From contig CADAND010000009.1 in the NCBI GenBank assembly GCA_902789245.1, forward strand, positions 22,903 to 86,902: a stretch of 64,000 nucleotides of DNA. The letters run 5' to 3'. The notes beneath the pieces were generated by a model, which was not told the DNA's origin, searched no databases, and saw only the letters and a program-made list of their open reading frames with translations. Below, one piece after another: positions 24,221 to 33,151 of the stretch; position 1 is the stretch's first letter; every line of letters starts with the position of its first letter. Source of the DNA: an uncultured Bacteroidia bacterium. GTDB lineage: Bacteria > Bacteroidota > Bacteroidia > Bacteroidales > UBA932. The position numbers and the translations under genes are program-made.

Positions 24221-25729
24221 ATGTGCGCGTTCCTTTTATATACAGGCAAGGTGGCCGTGGCGCTGCTGGTCTTCTACCTCTTCTACCGTTTCCTCCTGAA
24301 GAAGGAGACCTTCCACCGTTTCAACCGCTTCGTCCTGGTGGGGACGGCGGCGCTGAGCTTCCTGCTGCCGCTGTGCATCATCACCATCCGCAAGCCGGTG
24401 GAACCGGTTCTCGCCGGCCCGATCGAGCCGGTGAGCGCCGGCGCCGAGCTCGCTGCCGAGGCTGAGGCTGTCGCCAAATCCGCCGCCGCGGCTCCCTGGT
24501 GGCAGGTGGCGCTCCCTGTCCTGTTCTGGGCCGGGGTCGCTTTCGTGCTGGTCCGCCTGTGCATCTCCATCCTGTGCATCGCGCGCATCGTCCGCCGGGG
24601 CGAATGCGTCCGCGAGGAAGACGGCTGCCGCATCATCGTTACGGACCGGGACATCGATCCCTTCAGCTGGATGCGCTGGATCGTGCTGTCACGCAGGGAC
24701 TGGGATGGGGAGCACGCGTCCATCCTCGCGCACGAGAAGGCGCACATCGCCTACGGCCACTCGGTCGAACTGCTGCTGGTGGACGTCCTGTCTGCCCTGC
24801 AGTGGTTCAATCCGGCTGCCTGGATGCTCCGCGCGGACCTGCAGGAACTCCATGAGTATGAGGCGGATGACGCTGTCCTTCGCAGCGGGGCCAACCTGAG
24901 AGAATATCAATATCTGTTAATAAGAAAAGCTGTCAGCAAGAGCGGCTACTCAGTTGCCAACAGCTTTAATCACAGTATCCTTAAAAATCGTATTACTATG
25001 ATGTCAAAATCCAAATCCTCTCTTGCGAGAGGCCTGCGGGCGCTGTATCTGCTCCCGCTCATCTGCCTCGGGCTCGGCCTGCAGGCGCGGACCGTCTATG
25101 TCCCGGAGGACAAAGATAGTAAAAACTTCGATTATCACCTCAGTCCTGTGCTGATCGACCAGAATCCTCCTCTGGTTATCCTTCGGCAGGCATGGGGGGA
25201 AGAACACGAGATTACCAAGGAAGAATATGACAATCTCAGTGAGGGACGGATCCGGTCGGTCAGCTTTTTGAAGGGTGAAAGCGCGTATAAGAAGTATGGC
25301 GAAAAAGGGGCGCAGAACGGCGTCATTATCATCACATTGAAGGCGCCGATGGAGATGGATGAAATCGTCGTGGTCAGCTATCGGGACAAAGAGGAGGAGC
25401 CCGTTGCTTTCCGTCTGGTTCCGGATCAGATGCCGAGGTTCCAGGGCGGAGATCTGGGCGAGTTTTCCAAATGGCTCTGCCAGCGGATTGATGTGCCGAA
25501 GGACTGCAATCACGAAGGCACAATGAAGGTGTCGTTCGAGGTGCTGGCCGACGGGACCGTCGGGGACGTCGAAGTAACGGAAAGCGTGTGTCCGGAACTG
25601 GATGCGCTGGTGACTGCCACCATCAAGCAATCCCCGAAATGGGAGCCGGGAACCACGAAGAACGGGACGCCCATCGACACGAATCTGAGAATTCCCATTG
25701 TTTTCAAGGTACGCAATACCTCGAAGTAG
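24221..25729 (+). CDS. BlaR1-type M56 metallopeptidase with TonB C-terminal domain
   Basis: A 502-residue membrane protease. Two hydrophobic segments (about 5-25 and 40-55), an Ala-rich periplasmic loop and a third segment (~97-122) precede the zinc site HEKAH (His171, Glu172, His175), with the third ligand probably in ELHEYEADD. A further membrane segment follows (RALYLLPLICLGLGLQA). The C-terminal periplasmic part holds a plug-like piece (GAQNGVIIITLKAP) and a TonB_C-like domain (LADGTVGDVEVTESVCPELDAL). This fusion is typical of Bacteroidota and could link outer-membrane signals to repressor cleavage. Confidence 0.9.
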   Translation: MCAFLLYTGKVAVALLVFYLFYRFLLKKETFHRFNRFVLVGTAALSFLLPLCIITIRKPVEPVLAGPIEPVSAGAELAAEAEAVAKSAAAAPWWQVALPVLFWAGVAFVLVRLCISILCIARIVRRGECVREEDGCRIIVTDRDIDPFSWMRWIVLSRRDWDGEHASILAHEKAHIAYGHSVELLLVDVLSALQWFNPAAWMLRADLQELHEYEADDAVLRSGANLREYQYLLIRKAVSKSGYSVANSFNHSILKNRITMMSKSKSSLARGLRALYLLPLICLGLGLQARTVYVPEDKDSKNFDYHLSPVLIDQNPPLVILRQAWGEEHEITKEEYDNLSEGRIRSVSFLKGESAYKKYGEKGAQNGVIIITLKAPMEMDEIVVVSYRDKEEEPVAFRLVPDQMPRFQGGDLGEFSKWLCQRIDVPKDCNHEGTMKVSFEVLADGTVGDVEVTESVCPELDALVTATIKQSPKWEPGTTKNGTPIDTNLRIPIVFKVRNTSK

Positions 25730-25739
25730 CAATCTGACC

Positions 25740-25780
25740 GCCGGGAGTGCCGAGACCATCTCCGCTCCCGGCATTTTTAT
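25740..25780 (+). terminator. Hairpin terminator after the M56 gene, REP-B-like stem
   Basis: GCCGGGAG (25740-25747) pairs with CTCCCGGC (25765-25772) and is followed by ATTTTTATT, a good intrinsic terminator 10 bases after the stop. The stem matches the outer stem of family-B REPs, so it may be a half-REP that came to serve as a terminator. Confidence 0.75.
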
Positions 25781-25873
25781 TGCAAAAAGGGGATTTGACA
25801 GCCGTTCAGGGGGATTTTGCCTTGGATTTCCGCCCGCGTGTCGATACTTTTTGCACAAAAGAGTTTAGTAGGT

Positions 25874-28786
25874 ATGTTTAGAAGATTCTTTTTTCTCCTG
25901 GCCGGACTGTTCATGGCCGGCGCCCTCCACGCCCAGGTCGTCGTAATGGACTACGACATGTTCCAGAGCAACCGTAACATCAAAGTCAAGCTGGAGGTGA
26001 AAGACGCCCGGAGCGAAGAACCCCTGCCCTTCGCGACGGTCTATCTCAACCCGCAGGGAGACACGACCATCACCCATTTCGCCCTGTCCGACATGGACGG
26101 AAAGGTGGAGATCCCGGACGTGCCCGTGGGCCGCTACCGGCTGAACGTGGAGCTGATCGGCTACACCCCCTTCGCCAAGGACTGCAACTTCCGCAACTAC
26201 GAGGAGAACCTCGGCGTGATCAAACTGGAGGAGAATCCGGAAATCATTGACGCTGCGTCCATTACGGCGGTCGGTAATGCCATCGAGGTCAAGCAGGACA
26301 CGCTGATCTACAACGCCGCGGCCTTCCACGTGGGCGACAACGCCATGCTGGAGGACCTGATCAAGAAGATGCCGGGCATGGAAGTCGGCGAGGACGGGAA
26401 GGTCAAGGTCAACGGCAAGGAGGTGGACAAGATCACCGTCGGCGGCAAGACCTTTTTCTTCAACGACCCGGCGGCCGCCTTGAAGAACATGCCGGCCAAG
26501 ATTGTGGACAAGATCAAGGTCGTGGACCAGGAGAACAAGGAAGCGGCCTTCTCCGGCATCGCCTCGCAGGATACCCGCGAGACGGTGATGGATCTACAAT
26601 TAAAAGATGAATACAAGCAGGGCTGGTTCGGCAACGCCAAGCTGGGCGGCGGCTACCGACCGGGTAACGACCCCGACGGCCTGGGCGACAACCGGCACGC
26701 GCTGTTCAACGGCAACCTCATGCTCAGCGGCTACAACGAGCAGGACCAGCTGACCATCATGGCCAACGGGCAGAACGCCACGGAACCGGGAAGCAGCGGC
26801 GCCGTGTTCGTCGCCAGCGGCGACGTGGACCTGGTCGATCTGGACATGCTGTCCCTGATCGGCGGCCTGAAAACCTCCGCCATGGCGGGCGCCAACCTCA
26901 ATTCTGACCGGCTCAAGGGCCTGGAATCCACCGCCAGCGTCAGCTACAACTTCTCCGACCAGCTTTCCGGCCACAGCTCCGCGCGCCAGTCCACGCTGGT
27001 GGGGGAGGACCCGCTCTTCACCAACGGCCTGTCCTCCGGCACCAGCCGCAGCCACCGCGTCAATGTGAACTTCGAGCTGAACCGCAAGGACACCAAGCGC
27101 TTCAACTTCCGCTTCGCGCCCAGCTTCCGCTTCAACGCCAGCGACGGCTCGACCCACAACCAGTCGGTCACGTCCAGCGTGAACGGCCTCGAGATCAACG
27201 GCACCAACGCTGACAAAACATCGAACTCCCGCAGCTTCCAGGCCAGCGGCCGCCTCTCCGGCGGCGTCAAGAATTTCGGCAAGGAGCGCCGCAGCCTGAC
27301 GCTGACCCTGAATTATAATTTCAATCAGGACGCGGGCGAAAGCACGGAGATCTCGCGGACCTGGTACGGCGCCACCGTCACCCCGCGCAACCTCCGCTAC
27401 GACAACGACGGCAACAACCGGATGCTGTCCGGCAACCTGAGCTACCTGGAGCCCTTCGGGGAGCACTGGGGCCTGGCGGCCGTCGTAAATCCCGCCTGGC
27501 AGCAGCGTAGCAGCGGCAAGGCCGCCTTCAATGCGGACGGCTCCGCCAACGACTACTATTCTTCGACTTCCCGAAGCGACTACCTGACGCTGCGCGAAAG
27601 CGTCCAGATGCAGTGGCGCAAGGAGAGCAACCAGTTCTATTTCGGCGTCCAGGTCCATCAGACGCGCAACGAGGTCCGCTCCCGCTCGCTGGGCCGGGAC
27701 ACGGAAACCGGCATCGGGGAATGGCTGCACGACTGGTCGCCCTACGTCAGCTTCCGCTACAACACCAAGAGCGGGCACTCCCTGTACGCCTCTTACCAGG
27801 GGAACTCCAACCAGGTGTCCGGCAGCCGGATCACCCCGGTGCTGGACATCTCCAACCCGCTCCAGATCTCCACGGGCAACGTCTATCTGCGTCCGACCTT
27901 CAGCCACCAGGCCTACCTGGACTGGGAATACAACGACAAGAAGACCTTCTCCTACGTGGACGTTTATCTCCTCGGATATATGACCCAGCGCGGCATCCAG
28001 ACGGCATCCTGGTTCGACGCGGACGGCGTCCGTTACTCCGTGCCGGTCAACACCCGCAAGCCATCCTACGAGATGACCGCGTATCTTACTTACCGCCAGC
28101 CGGTCGGCAAACAGAAGCGCCTGACCCTCGGTGTGTCAGCCAATGCGAGCATCGAGGCCAGCATCAGCTACCAGGCGACGGCCCGCCGGGCGGGCATGGA
28201 CCTGCTGACCTTCGACTACAACGCCTTCATGGCGGATTTCTGGGGTGATGCGAGCGGCAGCCGCTTCTACAGCGGGCAGAGCGGCTTCGCCGAGAGCCGG
28301 ACCCGCCGGTTCTCGTTCTATGTCCTCCTGAATGCCGAGTACCGGCTGGACCGTTTCTCCGCCGAACTCACGGCGTCGATGCGGAATGAGCAGAGCCGCT
28401 ACAGCCTGGATCCGAAGGGCAATACGAATTACTGGTCGTTCACCCCGAGCCTGGAGCTGATCTATGAGACCCTCCACGGCTGGGAGTTCAAGACGGATGC
28501 GTCCTATCATATCTACCGGGGTTATGCTCCCGGCTACAACGACCCGTACTGCCTGTGGAACCTCTCGGTCAGCAAGAACATCAAGGCGTTCACGCTTAGC
28601 CTGGGCATCTCGGACATCCTGAACCAGGAGCGCGCCCTGTATCGCAATGTCAGCGCCGAGTACGTCGAAGACACCCGGAGCCTGATTCTCGGCCGCTACG
28701 CCATGTTCTCCGTCAAGTGGAGCTTCGGCAAGATGAACCCTGCCAAGAACGCCCGCGTACAGGATGCGATGTTCAATATGCTGTAG
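25874..28786 (+). CDS. Large TonB-type outer-membrane receptor
   Basis: A 970-residue outer-membrane protein, start chosen at 25874 (MFRRFFFLLAGLFMAGALHAQ), which gives a clean signal peptide. It has a carboxypeptidase-regulatory-like domain (VKDARSEEPLPFATVYL, ~residues 40-115), a plug-like part (MLEDLIKKMPGMEVGEDG, then FFNDPAAALKNMPA) and a long barrel with many S/N/T-rich turns ending in YAMFSVKWSFGK. It carries no SusD partner. It sits ~145 bp after the BlaI-M56 operon and might be under that control. Substrate unknown. Confidence 0.82.
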   Translation: MFRRFFFLLAGLFMAGALHAQVVVMDYDMFQSNRNIKVKLEVKDARSEEPLPFATVYLNPQGDTTITHFALSDMDGKVEIPDVPVGRYRLNVELIGYTPFAKDCNFRNYEENLGVIKLEENPEIIDAASITAVGNAIEVKQDTLIYNAAAFHVGDNAMLEDLIKKMPGMEVGEDGKVKVNGKEVDKITVGGKTFFFNDPAAALKNMPAKIVDKIKVVDQENKEAAFSGIASQDTRETVMDLQLKDEYKQGWFGNAKLGGGYRPGNDPDGLGDNRHALFNGNLMLSGYNEQDQLTIMANGQNATEPGSSGAVFVASGDVDLVDLDMLSLIGGLKTSAMAGANLNSDRLKGLESTASVSYNFSDQLSGHSSARQSTLVGEDPLFTNGLSSGTSRSHRVNVNFELNRKDTKRFNFRFAPSFRFNASDGSTHNQSVTSSVNGLEINGTNADKTSNSRSFQASGRLSGGVKNFGKERRSLTLTLNYNFNQDAGESTEISRTWYGATVTPRNLRYDNDGNNRMLSGNLSYLEPFGEHWGLAAVVNPAWQQRSSGKAAFNADGSANDYYSSTSRSDYLTLRESVQMQWRKESNQFYFGVQVHQTRNEVRSRSLGRDTETGIGEWLHDWSPYVSFRYNTKSGHSLYASYQGNSNQVSGSRITPVLDISNPLQISTGNVYLRPTFSHQAYLDWEYNDKKTFSYVDVYLLGYMTQRGIQTASWFDADGVRYSVPVNTRKPSYEMTAYLTYRQPVGKQKRLTLGVSANASIEASISYQATARRAGMDLLTFDYNAFMADFWGDASGSRFYSGQSGFAESRTRRFSFYVLLNAEYRLDRFSAELTASMRNEQSRYSLDPKGNTNYWSFTPSLELIYETLHGWEFKTDASYHIYRGYAPGYNDPYCLWNLSVSKNIKAFTLSLGISDILNQERALYRNVSAEYVEDTRSLILGRYAMFSVKWSFGKMNPAKNARVQDAMFNML

Positions 28787-28787
28787 G

Positions 28788-28810
28788 CGGCCGGTTTGTT
28801 TTTCCGGCCG
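28788..28810 (+). terminator. Weak hairpin after the large receptor gene
   Basis: CGGCCGG (28788-28794) pairs with CCGGCCG (28804-28810) around the loop TTTGTTTTT. There is no T-run after it, so termination is uncertain. The loop's TTTG may also be the -33 element of the next promoter. Confidence 0.4.
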
Positions 28811-28826
28811 GAATTGTGTAAATTTG
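28795..28826 (+). promoter_or_regulatory. Putative promoter of the phosphofructokinase gene
   Basis: TTTG (28795-28798) and TAAATTTG (28819-28826) are 20 bp apart, a good match to the Bacteroidota promoter, 42 nt before the start codon. Confidence 0.65.
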
Positions 28827-28868
28827 CGGGATTTCAGGAAAAACATAATCAGTTAGTATACTACAGAA

Positions 28869-30098
28869 ATGAAAGATTCCATCATCATCCTTTGCGGTGG
28901 CGGCCCGGCTCCGGGCATGAACACCGTCGTTTGTTCCGTGGCCAAGACCTTCCTGGCCGGCGGTTATCGTGTCATCGGCCTTCACGGCGGTTACAGCGGC
29001 CTCTTCAGCCAGAACCCGCGCACCGAAGACCTCGATTTCTTCAAGGCTGACGCCTACTTCAACCGCGGCGGCTCCTACCTCCAGATGAGCCGTTTCAAGC
29101 CGACGGACAAGGATTTTGAGGAGAACTTCAACCTTTCCCTGTTCACCGAGAACAACATCAAGCTCCTGGTGACCGTCGGCGGCGACGACACCGCTTCCAC
29201 CGCCAACCGGATCGCGAAGTTCCTCGAGGCCAAGAAATACCCCATCGCGAACATCCACGTGCCCAAGACGATCGACAACGACCTTCCGCTGCCGAACAAT
29301 GCCCCGACCTTCGGCTTCAACTCCGCCAAGGACGAAGGCGCCCATATCGCCCGCACCGTGTATGAGGATGCCCGCACCTCCGGCAACTGGCTGCTCATCA
29401 GCGCCATGGGCCGCAGCGCCGGCCACCTGGCCCTGGGCATCGGCGAGGCCACGCACGCTCCGATGACCATCATTCCGGAGATGTTCAACAAGACCGAAAT
29501 CACCATCGACAAGATCGTCAAGCTCACCCTCTCCGCCATCATCAAGCGTACCATCCTCGGCATCGGCTACGGTACCGTGGTGGTCGCCGAAGGCGTCTTC
29601 CATGACCTCAAGGACGAGGACATCAAGGCCGCCGGCATCCACATGACCTACGACGAGCACGGCCACCCCGAGCTCGGCAAGATCTCCAAGGCGGTGCTCT
29701 TCAACGAGCTGCTGGAGAAGGAGATGAAGAAGACCAACATCAAGGCCAAGACCCGTCCGGTGGAGATCGGCTACGACGTCCGCTGCCAGGATCCGATCGG
29801 CTACGACCTGACCTACTGCTCCGAACTCGCCATGGGTGTGTATGAGCTCTTCAAGAAGGGCGAGACCGGCTGCATGGTGTACGTCGACGCGTTCGGCAAC
29901 GCCAAGCCGCTCTACCTGCATGACCTGCAGAACGAGGAGGGCAAGATCCCGCCGCGCCGCGTCGAGATCGAGGGCGGTATCGCCCAGAACTACTTCAACT
30001 TCATCTGCCACTTCATCACCCCGGCCGACTACGAGGCCGCGAAGAAGTACGTCTCCGATCCGGAGGCCTACGACTTCAAGAAGATCCTGAACTGGTAG
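28869..30098 (+). CDS. pfp: PPi-dependent 6-phosphofructokinase
   Basis: A cytoplasmic glycolytic enzyme that phosphorylates fructose 6-phosphate using pyrophosphate, reversibly. The PPi-type signature is clear: GGDDT (residues 105-109), where the second Asp replaces the Gly of ATP enzymes, and PKTIDND (133-139) with the PPi-type Lys. N-terminal GGGPAPGMN and MGRSAGHLA are also typical. At 409 residues it is the short form. It is monocistronic, with its own promoter and a strong terminator. High frequency of preferred GC-ending codons fits strong expression. Confidence 0.94.
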   Translation: MKDSIIILCGGGPAPGMNTVVCSVAKTFLAGGYRVIGLHGGYSGLFSQNPRTEDLDFFKADAYFNRGGSYLQMSRFKPTDKDFEENFNLSLFTENNIKLLVTVGGDDTASTANRIAKFLEAKKYPIANIHVPKTIDNDLPLPNNAPTFGFNSAKDEGAHIARTVYEDARTSGNWLLISAMGRSAGHLALGIGEATHAPMTIIPEMFNKTEITIDKIVKLTLSAIIKRTILGIGYGTVVVAEGVFHDLKDEDIKAAGIHMTYDEHGHPELGKISKAVLFNELLEKEMKKTNIKAKTRPVEIGYDVRCQDPIGYDLTYCSELAMGVYELFKKGETGCMVYVDAFGNAKPLYLHDLQNEEGKIPPRRVEIEGGIAQNYFNFICHFITPADYEAAKKYVSDPEAYDFKKILNW

Positions 30099-30100
30099 GA

Positions 30101-30126
30101 GATTCCGGATCAAGTCCGGAATGACG
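30101..30126. repeat. Short palindrome with TCCGGATCAAGTCCGGA core
   Basis: ATTCCGGA and TCCGGAAT pair around TCAAG and are followed by ATGACG. A similar unit (CCGGGTCAAGCCCGG) lies at 53421-53437. Such units look like a dispersed intergenic repeat. Confidence 0.45.
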
Positions 30127-30129
30127 ATA

Positions 30130-30166
30130 ATAATAACGCCGGCCCAAAGGGTCGGCGTTATTATTT
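30130..30166 (+). terminator. Strong terminator after pfp
   Basis: AATAACGCCGGCCC (30132-30145) pairs with GGGTCGGCGTTATT (30149-30162), around the AAA loop, with A-rich and T-rich flanks, so it probably works for both strands: for pfp and for the converging 5'-nucleotidase operon. Confidence 0.88.
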
Positions 30167-30178
30167 ATTTCGTATTTG

Positions 30179-31618
30179 TTATTTCGCGGAGACGCTCTGC
30201 TTCACGCGGCAGACGCCTGTGTAGTCGATCGTTCCCTGGTGCTCCAGGTACTCCTGGATCAGCGCCGCTGTGGTGCGGTTGAGCGCGCGGCCCTGGTCCT
30301 TGTGCGGGGAGCTTGCGATGGCGGCCGCGTAGCTGTTCGTCACGACCTTGTAAGTCTTCTTGAGGTCGAATTTCCCGCCGTCAGGCAGGGTGAACTTCAC
30401 GTCCTTGATCTTGCTGGGATCCTTCTTGTCGAAGATGACCTCGCAGTTGACGCCGCTCACCTTGGGGAAGCCGTAGTCGTTGTCGGCGTAGGTGATGGCG
30501 ATGAGCATGTCCTTGAATTCCTGGCCGGTAAGCTCCATCTGGACGGTGTCGTTGCCGAACGGGTCGAGGCGCAGCACGTCGCTGACCGTGAACGGGCCGG
30601 CGGGGAGATAGTCGTAGCGGACGCCGCCGGTGTTGGTGAAGGCGATGTCGGAGCCCGTCTCCACGCGCCAGGCGTCGGTCATCATGCAGCCGAGCTCTTC
30701 GTAGCTGGTCATCGGGGCGCTGAGCGTCGCGAGCACGCGCTTGAAGGCGGGGTTGTCGCTGAAGAAGCGCAGCAGCTCGGCCACGGCGGTGTTCTTCTTG
30801 GGATAGCCTTCCACCTTGATGTTCTCGGCCTTGCGGTCGGTGACCTTGCCGTCCTGGACGGTGAGGGTGACGAAGGTGACGTTGTCCAGGCGGTTGGTGA
30901 CCTGGGTGATCATCACGCCGTTGTGCACCTCGCCGCCGTCCAGCTGCGTGTGGGAGTGGCCGCCGATGATGATATCGGCCCAGGGCACGTACTGGGAGAG
31001 CTCCACGTCATCGTCGTAGCCGATGTGGGAGAGGATGATGACGACATCATTCTCGTCGCGCAGCCACTTGTACTCCTGGAGGGTCTCCTCGACAGGGGTG
31101 AAGAGGATGTCGGTGCAGTTGTCCGGGTGGGAGTCGGGGTGGCCCTGCTTGCCGACCTGGACGACGCCGACCACGGCGACGCGCACGTCGTCGATCACGA
31201 ATACCTTATAGGGAATGGTGTTGATGCCCCACTTCGGATCCGGATGGATGTTGCAGCAGACGTAGGGGAAGTTGGACAGGTGGGTGACCGTCGCGAGGCC
31301 GGTCTGGCCGCCGTCGAACTCGTGGTTGCCCAGGGTGGAGCAGTCGAAGCCGATCTGGTTCATCAGGGCCACCATCGGGTAGGTCGGGACCTCGTAGAGG
31401 TCGTTCAGCGGCTCGCCGGTGCGGTTGTCGCCCGCGGACATGATGAGCATGTCGGGGTAGAGGGCGCGCAGGCTGTCCACGATGGCGGCCAGCTGCGGCA
31501 TATTCTCGATCTTGGCGTGGATGTCGTTGACCGAGAGGATACGGATTTCCTTTTTCTCTGCGAAGGCCGCGGATGAGAGCATCAGGACCGCGGCGATGGT
31601 CAGAATCAGTTTTTTCAT
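30179..31618 (-). CDS. Periplasmic 5'-nucleotidase / 2',3'-cyclic phosphodiesterase-type metallophosphatase
   Basis: A 479-residue exported enzyme (signal peptide 1-20, ending AAFA). The metallophosphatase domain has NDIHAK (31-36), GDN (63-65), GNHEFD (97-102) and GGHSHT, all metal ligands present. The C-terminal nucleotide-binding domain has FTNTGGVRYDYLPAG and VVTNSYAAA. Together they make a UshA/YfkN-like nucleotidase that releases nucleosides and phosphate from nucleotides outside the cytoplasm. In Bacteroidales these are often two separate genes; here both domains are fused. It is the last gene of a run that starts with threonine aldolase. Confidence 0.9.
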   Translation of the reverse strand: MKKLILTIAAVLMLSSAAFAEKKEIRILSVNDIHAKIENMPQLAAIVDSLRALYPDMLIMSAGDNRTGEPLNDLYEVPTYPMVALMNQIGFDCSTLGNHEFDGGQTGLATVTHLSNFPYVCCNIHPDPKWGINTIPYKVFVIDDVRVAVVGVVQVGKQGHPDSHPDNCTDILFTPVEETLQEYKWLRDENDVVIILSHIGYDDDVELSQYVPWADIIIGGHSHTQLDGGEVHNGVMITQVTNRLDNVTFVTLTVQDGKVTDRKAENIKVEGYPKKNTAVAELLRFFSDNPAFKRVLATLSAPMTSYEELGCMMTDAWRVETGSDIAFTNTGGVRYDYLPAGPFTVSDVLRLDPFGNDTVQMELTGQEFKDMLIAITYADNDYGFPKVSGVNCEVIFDKKDPSKIKDVKFTLPDGGKFDLKKTYKVVTNSYAAAIASSPHKDQGRALNRTTAALIQEYLEHQGTIDYTGVCRVKQSVSAK

Positions 31619-31619
31619 G

Positions 31620-31817
31620 TTATACCTTGAATTTGATGATTTGTCCTTCGTGCAGCGGGGCGTCCAGGCCGATGTCGTGCCCGTAGGCGTCCTGGATGCG
31701 TCCCTGCTTGAGCAACGTCCGGGGGCGGCGCCGCTGGACGAGGTAGCGCAGCACGGCGTGCTGCGACCTCGCCCCGTCGAAGATGTCGACGACCGTCCGG
31801 TTGACCTGCACCTTCAT
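31620..31817 (-). CDS. Small conserved protein of 65 residues (unknown)
   Basis: Start chosen at 31817 (MKVQVNRTVVDIFDGA). The short protein has beta-strand-like ends (MKVQVNRTVVDIF and GQIIKFKV) around a basic helix (AVLRYLVQRRRP), a pattern like a small beta-grasp/ThiS or TGS fold; this is inference only. It sits between trpB (5 bases downstream of its stop) and the 5'-nucleotidase gene (one base before its start). The tight spacing supports a real gene. No function can be given. Confidence 0.6.
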   Translation of the reverse strand: MKVQVNRTVVDIFDGARSQHAVLRYLVQRRRPRTLLKQGRIQDAYGHDIGLDAPLHEGQIIKFKV

Positions 31818-31822
31818 CCCGC

Positions 31823-33136
31823 TTAGTCGCCGGTGTTGGCGAGGGTGCCGGAGATGTACTGGTCGTAGGCGGTCATGTCCACGAGGCCGTGGCCGGAGAG
31901 GTTGAAGAGGATGGTCTTCGCTTCGCCGGTCTGTTTGCACTTGTTGGCTTCATTGATCGCGGCGGCGATGGCGTGGCAGGACTCCGGGGCGGGGATGATG
32001 CCTTCCGCGCGGGCGAAGAGCGTGCCGGCGGCGAAGGAGTCCAGCTGGCGGATGTCCGTGGCCTCGATGAGGCCGTCCTTGAGGAGCTGGGAGACGATGG
32101 CGCCGGCGCCGTGGTAGCGCAGGCCGCCCGCGTGGATGTTGGCCGGGCGGAAGTCGTGGCCCAGGGAGAACATCGGGATGAGCGGGGTCAGGCCCGTCTC
32201 GTCGCCGAAGTCATATTTGAATTCGCCCTTGGTAAGCTTCGGGCAGGAGGCGGGCTCGGCGGCGATGAAGCGCGTCTTCTTGCCGTCCAGCAGGTTGTGG
32301 CGCAGGAACGGGAAGGAGATGCCGCTGAAGTTGGAGCCGCCGCCGAAGCAGCCGATCACGATGTCGGGGTATTCGCCGGCCATGGCCATCTGCTTCTCGG
32401 CCTCGAGGCCGATGACGGTCTGGTGCAGGCAGACGTGGCTGAGCACGGAGCCCAGCAGGTACTTGCAGTTCGGGGTGCTCATGGCGAGCTCGACCGCCTC
32501 GGAGATGGCGGTGCCCAGGGATCCCTGGTGGTTCGGGTCGGCGGTGAGGATGTCCTTGCCGGCGCGCGTGGACATCGACGGCGACGGGGTCACGAGCGCG
32601 TCGAAGACCTGCATGATGCTGCGGCGGTAGGGCTTCTGCTCATAGCTGATCTTGACCTGGTAGACGGCGCAGTCCAGGCCGTAGAGCTTGGCCGCATAGG
32701 AGAGGGCCGCGCCCCACTGGCCGGCGCCCGTCTCCGTGGTCACGTTGGTCACGCCCTGCTGCTTGCAGTAGTAGGCCTGCGGGATGGCGGAGTTGAGTTT
32801 GTGGGAGCCGAGCGGGTTCACGCTCTCGTTCTTGAAATAGATGTGGGCCGGGGTGCCGAGGGCCTCCTCGAGGCCGTAGGCGCGCACGAGCGGAGTGCAG
32901 CGGTAGTAGGCGTACTTCTCGCGCACGTCCTCGGGGATGTCGATCCAGCGGTCAGTCTGGTTGACCTCCTGGTTGGCGCATTCCTGCGCAAAGAGGGGAT
33001 AGAGGTCTTCGGCCTTGATGGGCTGCTTGGTGCCCGGGTGGATCATCGGCTGCGGCTTGTTGACCATGTCAGCCTGGATGTTGTACCATTGGGTGGGAAT
33101 CTCGGACTCCGGGAGAATGAATCTCTTCTGTTTCAT
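31823..33136 (-). CDS. trpB: Tryptophan synthase beta-like protein (TrpB2 type)
   Basis: A 437-residue PLP enzyme of the TrpB2 group, with the PLP-binding Lys113 in GSHKLNSA, the phosphate-binding glycine loop FGGGSNFSG, and ETGAGQWGAAL. The N-terminal extension (LPESEIPTQWYNIQADM) is characteristic of TrpB2, which makes tryptophan from indole and serine. TrpB2 usually works without TrpA, and no trpA is next to it. The other trp genes are not in the window. Upstream spacing of 15 bases to the threonine aldolase gene suggests co-transcription. Confidence 0.93.
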   Translation of the reverse strand: MKQKRFILPESEIPTQWYNIQADMVNKPQPMIHPGTKQPIKAEDLYPLFAQECANQEVNQTDRWIDIPEDVREKYAYYRCTPLVRAYGLEEALGTPAHIYFKNESVNPLGSHKLNSAIPQAYYCKQQGVTNVTTETGAGQWGAALSYAAKLYGLDCAVYQVKISYEQKPYRRSIMQVFDALVTPSPSMSTRAGKDILTADPNHQGSLGTAISEAVELAMSTPNCKYLLGSVLSHVCLHQTVIGLEAEKQMAMAGEYPDIVIGCFGGGSNFSGISFPFLRHNLLDGKKTRFIAAEPASCPKLTKGEFKYDFGDETGLTPLIPMFSLGHDFRPANIHAGGLRYHGAGAIVSQLLKDGLIEATDIRQLDSFAAGTLFARAEGIIPAPESCHAIAAAINEANKCKQTGEAKTILFNLSGHGLVDMTAYDQYISGTLANTGD

Positions 33137-33151
33137 GACGGGTTATGGCGT

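Noticed and set aside
23859-25729. Beta-lactam resistance locus
   Set aside because: BlaI-M56 pairs in Bacteroidota are usually general; no beta-lactamase or PBP2a gene is nearby.
31823-33136. Part of a tryptophan operon
   Set aside because: The protein is of the TrpB2 type and no trpA, trpC, trpD or trpE is near it.
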